Part shown: positions 58,295 through 64,000 of the stretch, one piece after another
Position numbering within the stretch: position 1 is the stretch's first letter
Layout of the letters: each line of letters starts with the position of its first letter
NCBI GenBank assembly: GCA_020055645.1
Contig: CM034546.1
Location: 67,828,001-67,892,000 of the forward strand
DNA length: 64,000 bases
Source of the DNA: Tomocerus qinae
Lineage: Eukaryota; Arthropoda; Collembola; Entomobryomorpha; Tomoceridae
Direction: 5' to 3'
Notes under the pieces: model-generated
Told to the model about the DNA's origin: nothing
The model's database searches: none
What the model saw: only the letters and a program-made list of their open reading frames with translations
Position numbers and translations under genes: made by a program

Positions 58295-59675
58295 TTTTGA
58301 TTGAATGATGGTATAATTAACTCGACACTGGCAGTTAAAAAATAGTAACATTATTTGTACCTACTTATTAGGTAAATATAGGAATCTTATTAAATTATGC
58401 GAGTTTGAAAATACAATACCTAAATCTGTTAGAATTTTTTCTTCGACACATTTTACTGTTAATAAATGGAATTTGTTGTGAAAAAAATTAATGGCAATGT
58501 TACAAGTTGGAAATTATTTGTCATACCTAAAACCATTCCAAATATAAAATAATGATGCAGTTCTAAAATTATTACTATTAGGTGTTTTACCAAAAATATA
58601 CGATTTGTTATTGCATAGGAAACTTATTTTTGTATAAGTAATAACAAAAATCCTATATTTTAGCGTTCTAAAACAACTGTTTCAAACTTTTATTTGTTGT
58701 ATCACTATTTGTGTTTAAGGTCACGAATATGAATTATTATACTCGCCAACCAGACTGTATTTCGAAACCAGGATGTTCATTTTTTGAATTGTATCATTCA
58801 CCGTTGTCAAAACCCACATTCAACGGTGTCATGGTGGAGGAGGTTGGAGGAAGAGGTAAAAATTTTGGGTGATTAAAATTTTAATATCAATACTCAAAAT
58901 AAGATTTATAATGTGCTCAATTAAAACAGACAAAGCGTAAAACGTATGTCCTTCAAATCGTTCCAGCTACGTAGTCCGCCTTTCCGTCAAACTCGTCCCA
59001 TCATTCATGAGCTAAATCAAATGGTGTAATTAAGTCTGCTGAGAAAACTGATCAGGCTGAAGATAATTGCTGAGCGGATTAAGCTTTAAATAGAACACTG
59101 GGATGAATTAACGTTTTTAATACTTTATGTACCCCAGCCCATATTCATATACTAAATCTCAAATCTTACGTACGAAGGTATGCTTTCGGATACGTAATTG
59201 AAAGCATTAATTCGATATTGGAGTTTCCAAATGTTACCGTAATAAATCTTGAAACTGTCAGTCATAATTCATAATACCCCATGCATGGCCACGAATTTCC
59301 CAAATGGGGGTTTTAGTAGGGCTTTAGTAGGGATTCATTATAGCTTTAAACCGTCTGTAAACACTCCCGATAGTGAGACTGAGACTACACTCATGCTTTT
59401 ATGAAGAATTAAATTAACGAGAAAAATTGTGCCTTAATTACAAGTTTACATCGCAGAAATCTGTTTCTGTTTACTATAAACTTACTAAATAAGAATTTTG
59501 TAATGTCGATGTGCATCTCATATGCCGTTAGTAATTAAGGTATAACCTAAATTGCAAAAAATCGATAATCGCCATAGTGATGTATCCAAAACTACGACAA
59601 TTATGTCTACGAGGCATAATTTACTCTTTAGGCTACCTCGATGATATGGTTGCTTAGCGACGAGCAGAAATGAGT
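58295..59675. other. Intergenic, weak small ORF and decayed MITE
   Basis: A 47-codon frame starting at 58729 ends in GGRG followed by a donor-like GTAAAA, so it might be a first exon, but nothing supports it further. About 59107-59214 is a decayed relative of the hairpin MITE at 2402-2491. Confidence 0.35.
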
Positions 59676-59760
59676 AATTTTACTACGGGGTGCTAGATTA
59701 TAAATAAACCCAGTCCGTAGAACAACACAACCGGCGCCCTTCCTCCCCGTAGTAAAAATT
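59676..59760. repeat. 85-bp hairpin
   Basis: AATTTTACTACGGGG (59676-59690) and its inverse (59745-59760) enclose about 54 bp. Probably a small MITE or the end of one. Confidence 0.55.
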
Positions 59761-60402
59761 GGCACAGTCTAGTGGTACCGTAAGGAGAGGTGTTGGAAAG
59801 ACGCAAAACATTGAAACACCTAGTTTGGGGCAACCGATTTTAAAATGTAGTACCTCAAAAAATAGGGCACAAAATTCCGCAGTGGGCATTGTCTCCTGAT
59901 TTTTTTTAATTTTTTCATAGAACAGATAACGAGGCGAGTTTGTCAAACTACAATGTATTTCTCCCACTCCAAAAACTAATAAATTTTGAAAAATGTAGGG
60001 ACCTTTTGGGAAAAAGGGCCACAATGCCCCTTCCAAAAATATGTGGTACATGTTTTAAAAAATATGACAAATTTTTATTCCCCACGGGGGGTGTGTTATC
60101 AAAGTTTTGCGCATCGTCGAGTCAGCCTTAATAAGTAACACGTAACTTACTGACCTTCACCTCTATAGGTACAGATAAATAAATGATGTTGGATTCAGTT
60201 CTGAAATATTTATACAAATTCTCGAATATTTTATAATTAAATCACTTATTGTTTTATGAAATATGAAATGATGTAAATTTCATGGAATAATGAATTACTT
60301 TTGACTCATAATTCATTGGACTATTTAAGAAGATTTTGAAATTTTTAAAAGTCTGGAATATTTTATTTATATTAGCCAAAATAGTAGTTACATGTACAAA
60401 AG
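59761..60402. other. Intergenic, probably repeat-derived
   Basis: An apparent frame on the minus strand (59698-60051) overlaps the hairpin and has no family resemblance. Nothing else supported. Confidence 0.35.
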
Positions 60403-61455
60403 TTAAAAATCTACGCCTCGTAATTTAAAATCCGGAATACGAGTAACTACAAAATTCACTTTACATTTTTTTTGCGTAGATGAATTACCGTCATCATCAA
60501 TACAATCGGATCCTGTGCCAGCGAAGCAGCATTGGCTCTTTTCAGTACATCCGGTTGCATTATCGGGATAGCAGCACTTTCCAGATTTGCAGTCTAAATT
60601 GCCATAACAAGGGTTGGGACAGATGACCGTTGTAGTGCATGGCTGCCCCACAACCGCTTTACATTGTCCACTATTCGTGTCGCATTTCACAGTCGTCGAA
60701 GTCCCGCAACAATCATTGTCAGAAGTGCATTTGTTGTCCCAAGACCTCGTGGAATTAGAGCAAACGCTGTTACAGCAGATATTACTGCTACATTGGCTTT
60801 TATAACATTCGCTGGTACTATTACAACTCTGTCCTAATTTTATCAAACACCGGCCAGTGTCTTGGTCGCAGATCCCGCCATTGCAGCAATCTTGATTGTA
60901 ATCACAGCGTGAATTGCTACTTTTAGAAGGAGTCGGGATGCAGCATTTTCCTGCCACACACCAATCGTGGTTGCAGCATTTTCGACTCCATCCTGACCCA
61001 GAACCCCATCCATTACCCCATCCTCCGTTTTTAGAATCTTCAATTTCCATTTCTTCACCGTTAGATTTCCATCCTCCAGATGAACATGAACTTCCAACTC
61101 TACTGCATTGACTTTGATGATTCGATTGACTAGAAGACCATCCTCCTGACTTTGTCGGTTCAATTTTTAATGACGTCTTATCTTCTGTAGAGAAAGTATC
61201 CAAAAATTGATTCAAGTAACCGGAAAACTCTTCGTAATTTCTGTATTCCTCATAGTACGTCTCTAGAATTTCTACAAGTTTTTCCTTTTCTGCATTCGTA
61301 AAACTTCTGATTGGAGAAGGAGAGTTGTCCGCGATACTAATAAGTTTTCCATTGATGGGTTTTTCGTCGGAATCTTCTTCAACAATAAGCGATGCAAAGG
61401 ATATTCCAAGATTGAACACCAGTAGCAGGCACAGTACGACATTTATATGTTCCAT
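60403..61455 (-). CDS. Secreted cysteine-rich protein
   Basis: 350 residues in one exon; a 'tgtttcag' acceptor just before the Met suggests a 5'UTR intron. Residues 1-21 form a clear signal peptide (hydrophobic core VVLCLLLVFNLGISFA). Then comes an acidic, helical pro-like segment (about 25-95), a Gly/Trp/Ser-rich low-complexity stretch (GGWGNGWGSGSGW, about 140-152), and a long cysteine-rich region to about 335 with repeated C-x5-DCC or similar units (CDYNQDCC, CTSDNDCC), CC pairs and a final basic tail. The spacing recalls Dickkopf-, colipase- or knottin-type disulphide modules, each perhaps 30-50 residues. Possibly an extracellular matrix, cuticle or gland protein; the family was not recognised. 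Not called a toxin, as nothing specific points there. Confidence 0.75.
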   Translation of the reverse strand: MEHINVVLCLLLVFNLGISFASLIVEEDSDEKPINGKLISIADNSPSPIRSFTNAEKEKLVEILETYYEEYRNYEEFSGYLNQFLDTFSTEDKTSLKIEPTKSGGWSSSQSNHQSQCSRVGSSCSSGGWKSNGEEMEIEDSKNGGWGNGWGSGSGWSRKCCNHDWCVAGKCCIPTPSKSSNSRCDYNQDCCNGGICDQDTGRCLIKLGQSCNSTSECYKSQCSSNICCNSVCSNSTRSWDNKCTSDNDCCGTSTTVKCDTNSGQCKAVVGQPCTTTVICPNPCYGNLDCKSGKCCYPDNATGCTEKSQCCFAGTGSDCIDDDGNSSTQKKCKVNFVVTRIPDFKLRGVDF

Positions 61456-62360
61456 TTTAGCTGAAACATTAATGAAAAGGAAAGAATCAATAGTAACTTA
61501 TGGACAGGTATCATAATTGAAGAAGTTTACCAATTCAATCAACGTCAATCTCATTTTCGGTTACAGAAATAAATCTTTTTACTGGAAGTTCTAACTGCTT
61601 GACAGAATTAATTGCGAATTTAATTACAAAATTTAAAAAAATAAAAGAATGAGTTGGCAATGAATGTATTTAAAATGTAGATAGTACACACGTGTAAAAA
61701 TACGTTAATACATCTAATAAGAGAAATATTAGCGACCCTCACGTTGATTGCAATATTCCACAAAACAAATTTAAACAAATTTATATTATCACTTAATTAA
61801 TTTTTGTTATGCAGTTGTTTTGTAGTTTGTTATATTACCAAAATTTACAAGTCGGCTAGGTAACGGCGAGGCCATTCGCAGTGACAATCAACAAATAAAA
61901 AATCAAAGTGATAAAATAATTTGGTTTTGCAATTAAATGGTAATAAAATATTTATAAATTTCCAGATTTCAAAATGTAAGCGTTAACATTCTGGCTTTAA
62001 GAATTTTAGTTTTTTCCTAATAGGAGAAAATGAACTCTGAATGGTTATAAAATAAAAAGTATTACTGTGTTAATATTTTAGGAGTAATTAATTATGATAT
62101 TTTATATATTAATATTACATGGGTAAGCAACTTTTATTTTAGAATGCAATACCCTTGTGAAGATTTTTGTCGCTATAGTATCTCTTATTGACACTTCAAC
62201 AACAAATCCTGGGATGGTTTTAAAATCAATTTAACCAATGTGTTATTGTGAAGACAATAATTTACTAAAAGGTGTATTCAGAAAACGTATTCCATTATTG
62301 ACCACTTATGGAGAGCAAACCTATGTGTAGTATATTTATATCTCTGTTCATATAAATATA
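61456..62360. other. Intergenic, no gene seen
   Basis: AT-rich. The first part is the likely promoter and 5'UTR of the secreted protein gene. Confidence 0.4.
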
Positions 62361-62604
62361 TGTAGTGTACAGTAATGCAGTGTGAAGTAATTACTGCAAG
62401 CTCAGATCTGCACGTACGCTGATCTGATCTTAACCTTGGTGACTTAGGGGCGTTTTCAGTTCATTCGTCTCTTCTCATCTTATGTATGTAATATGTATGT
62501 ACTTTATCTTTTTGTTCTGTACTTTTGTTTCTGAATGTCTCTTAATAAAGTCGTAGTTTATTATCGCAGCAATTTGTGTCATAATTGCTCATCATAATAC
62601 AACA
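62361..62604 (+). repeat. Probable 5' LTR of a Ty3/Gypsy element
   Basis: Starts TGTAGTG and ends CAACA just before a primer-site-like TGGCGCAGCC (62607-62616), which would suit the 3' end of a Ser tRNA. Contains AATAAA near 62544. The partner LTR is outside the window, so the left boundary is a best guess. Confidence 0.5.
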
Positions 62605-62678
62605 TTTGGCGCAGCCTGCTTTCCGTTTAAGCCTGTTTTTGCGTGTTTTGTTACCCGTGTCACGGAGTAATTTCCAAT

Positions 62679-63665
62679 ATGCCTGTTGGCAAGTTGTCCC
62701 CTTTCAATGAGTCGTGTGACGACTTAGACTCTTATCTTGGCATTCTGCAGAATTACCTGCAAGCCAACGGCGTGGATATTTCCACTAAAGACGGAGAGAT
62801 TAAGGGAGGGTCAATTTTATTGTCTTCCATTGGCATCTCTACCTACAGTGTACTATGTTCGTTAGTGTCACCTGATAAACCGGAATCTTTAACTTTAAAG
62901 TCCTTGTGTGCTACTTTAAAGGATCACTTTAAACCGGCTCCCAAAGCCATTGCTGAGCGATTTAAGTTTTTTAGTCGTAAACAACGGCCTGGTGAATCAG
63001 TTACTCTGTTTCTCTCTGAGTTACGTAAGTTAGCGATAACTTGCAAGTTCGCCGGTTTGGATATTTCTTTGCGTGACCAGTTTGTTTTTGGCCTTTTGTC
63101 TGAGGCTGCACAGAAACGGCTGTTTTTGGAGGATGACAGTCTCTCTCTCTCCAAAGCTGTTTCAATTGCAATTAGCCAGGAGTCTGCTGAAGCCAGTACT
63201 CAACTAATTCGTTTGTCGGGAAGTTCCCAACCTGAGTCTCCTTCCAGTGCTACGCACCAAGTTGGTCGTGCGAAAAATTCTTTCACCGGGAAGAAAGCCC
63301 CGGCGAAAGCTACTGGGAAAGTGAGTTGTCCCAACTGTGGCAAAGCCCACAAGAAGGCAGACTGTCCCCACAGGGACGTTACATGTTTCAAGTGTTCAAA
63401 AAAGGGGCATTTTTCTAAGTTTTGTAGATCTGGTACTGCTACCGGTACACAAAATAAAAACAGTGGTAATAACAGTAACAATAACAGTAACGTGCACACA
63501 GTTAAAAAAATTTCTCCAAGTAACCGTACCATTTTCATTCCATTATTTGTCAACGACACACATCATGATATGGAATTGGATACCGCTTCAGGTACAAGTT
63601 TTGTTTCGTCGGAATTTTGGAAAAGTTTGGGTTCCCCCCAACTTAGTAGGGGAGACTGGGTATAG
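62679..63665 (+). pseudogene. Ty3/Gypsy Gag and start of protease, interrupted
   Basis: From the Met at 62679 the frame encodes a retrotransposon Gag (capsid motif FFSRKQRPGESVTLFLSELR), a basic linker, and two zinc knuckles (C-x2-C-x3-H-x4-C and C-x2-C-x4-H-x4-C at about 63332-63427). It then reaches the retropepsin start, ELDTASGTSFVS. The match ends at about 63646 and a stop follows at 63663-63665, because unrelated sequence begins there. The protease, reverse transcriptase and integrase are not in the window; the element is disabled here unless it resumes beyond. Confidence 0.8.
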
Positions 63666-64000
63666 TGTACGAATGGGTATAGTGTACGAACTTAAGAATT
63701 TTCAAGGAACCCGTTACTTATTTCCATGTGTAAAATTTTCAAAATGTGTAGTATTTCTTGAAGGCGGCATAGCAAAAAATTGTAAAAATCCGGCTCATAC
63801 ACTATTTTATAAAATTAAAACTATGTTTTCTGAGTGAAAAAACATGCAAAAGTAAAATTTCAAGGCGTCACATGATTTTGCACAGAGATCTATTTCAATG
63901 ATTTTAAAGAGTAAGAATTTTTTGACAGAGTAAACATATTCCTACAGATGATATCCAATGTTATTTGCGACTATCTTTGCAAATGTTTTCAAAACAGAAA
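63647..64000. mobile_element. Unclassified insertion interrupting the Gypsy element
   Basis: Starts near 'aggggagactgggtatagtg', with 'tgggtatagtgtacgaa' directly repeated at about 63658-63691, and runs to the window end. GGGGAGAC(T/C)GGG-type starts are common at ends of arthropod DNA transposons, but the other end is not visible. Confidence 0.45.

Noticed and set aside
59698-60051. 117-codon minus-strand ORF
   Set aside because: Overlaps a hairpin repeat and shows no conserved pattern.
1-64000. CRISPR arrays, operons or bacterial genes
   Set aside because: No regularly spaced repeats or prokaryotic gene layout; introns and LTR elements show a eukaryotic genome.

Overview
This window reads as AT-rich nuclear DNA of an arthropod. 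Genes carry short GT-AG introns (about 43-170 bp, a few longer). There is a complete three-exon cytochrome P450 of CYP3-clan character, a full BEL/Pao retrotransposon, a broken Ty3/Gypsy element and many non-autonomous DNA transposons. Springtails (Collembola) would fit the gene content, but that is inference only; the sequence shows no species marker.

Layout. 1-4600: gene-poor, with two adjacent copies of a dispersed, possibly Helitron-like repeat (2221-3660). 4678-7582 (+): a three-module protein of an unrecognised 80-residue module family, then a six-exon proline-rich gene. 8074-14357: BEL/Pao element with LTRs, tRNA-Tyr-type primer site, uninterrupted polyprotein and ACTTG target duplication. 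16138-18004 (-): P450. 19098-26900: a module-protein relic and a field of MITEs and hAT-type elements. 27140-30014 (+): an LRR-like gene, probably 5'-incomplete, and a gene whose N-terminus looks like a CARD. 31446-34713 (+): two more module-family copies, one intact and one broken. 36591-38560 (+): F-box/LRR gene with a 272-bp foldback element in its first intron. 39928-41290: decayed MULE transposon. 41439-42520 (+): second proline-rich paralogue. 43451-49128: hAT-like elements, a small repeat protein (-), and a nested repeat array.

The most interesting region is 49780-58294. Two divergently transcribed genes each fuse an AIG1/GIMAP-like P-loop GTPase to a MACPF (perforin-like) domain. The minus-strand gene (1006 aa) also carries a Hint (Hedgehog/intein-type) autoprocessing fold after the MACPF domain; the plus-strand gene (761 aa) lacks it. 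In both, a phase-0 intron sits directly after the P-loop GKSTT. Neither has a visible signal peptide, so a cytosolic, GTPase-controlled pore-forming system with possible self-cleavage is a reasonable hypothesis. Together with the CARD-like and F-box/LRR genes, the neighbourhood could be enriched for intracellular defence functions, but that is inference.

The right end holds a secreted cysteine-rich protein (60403-61455, -) and the 5' LTR and gag of a Ty3/Gypsy element (62361-63665) interrupted by another sequence that runs to the window end.
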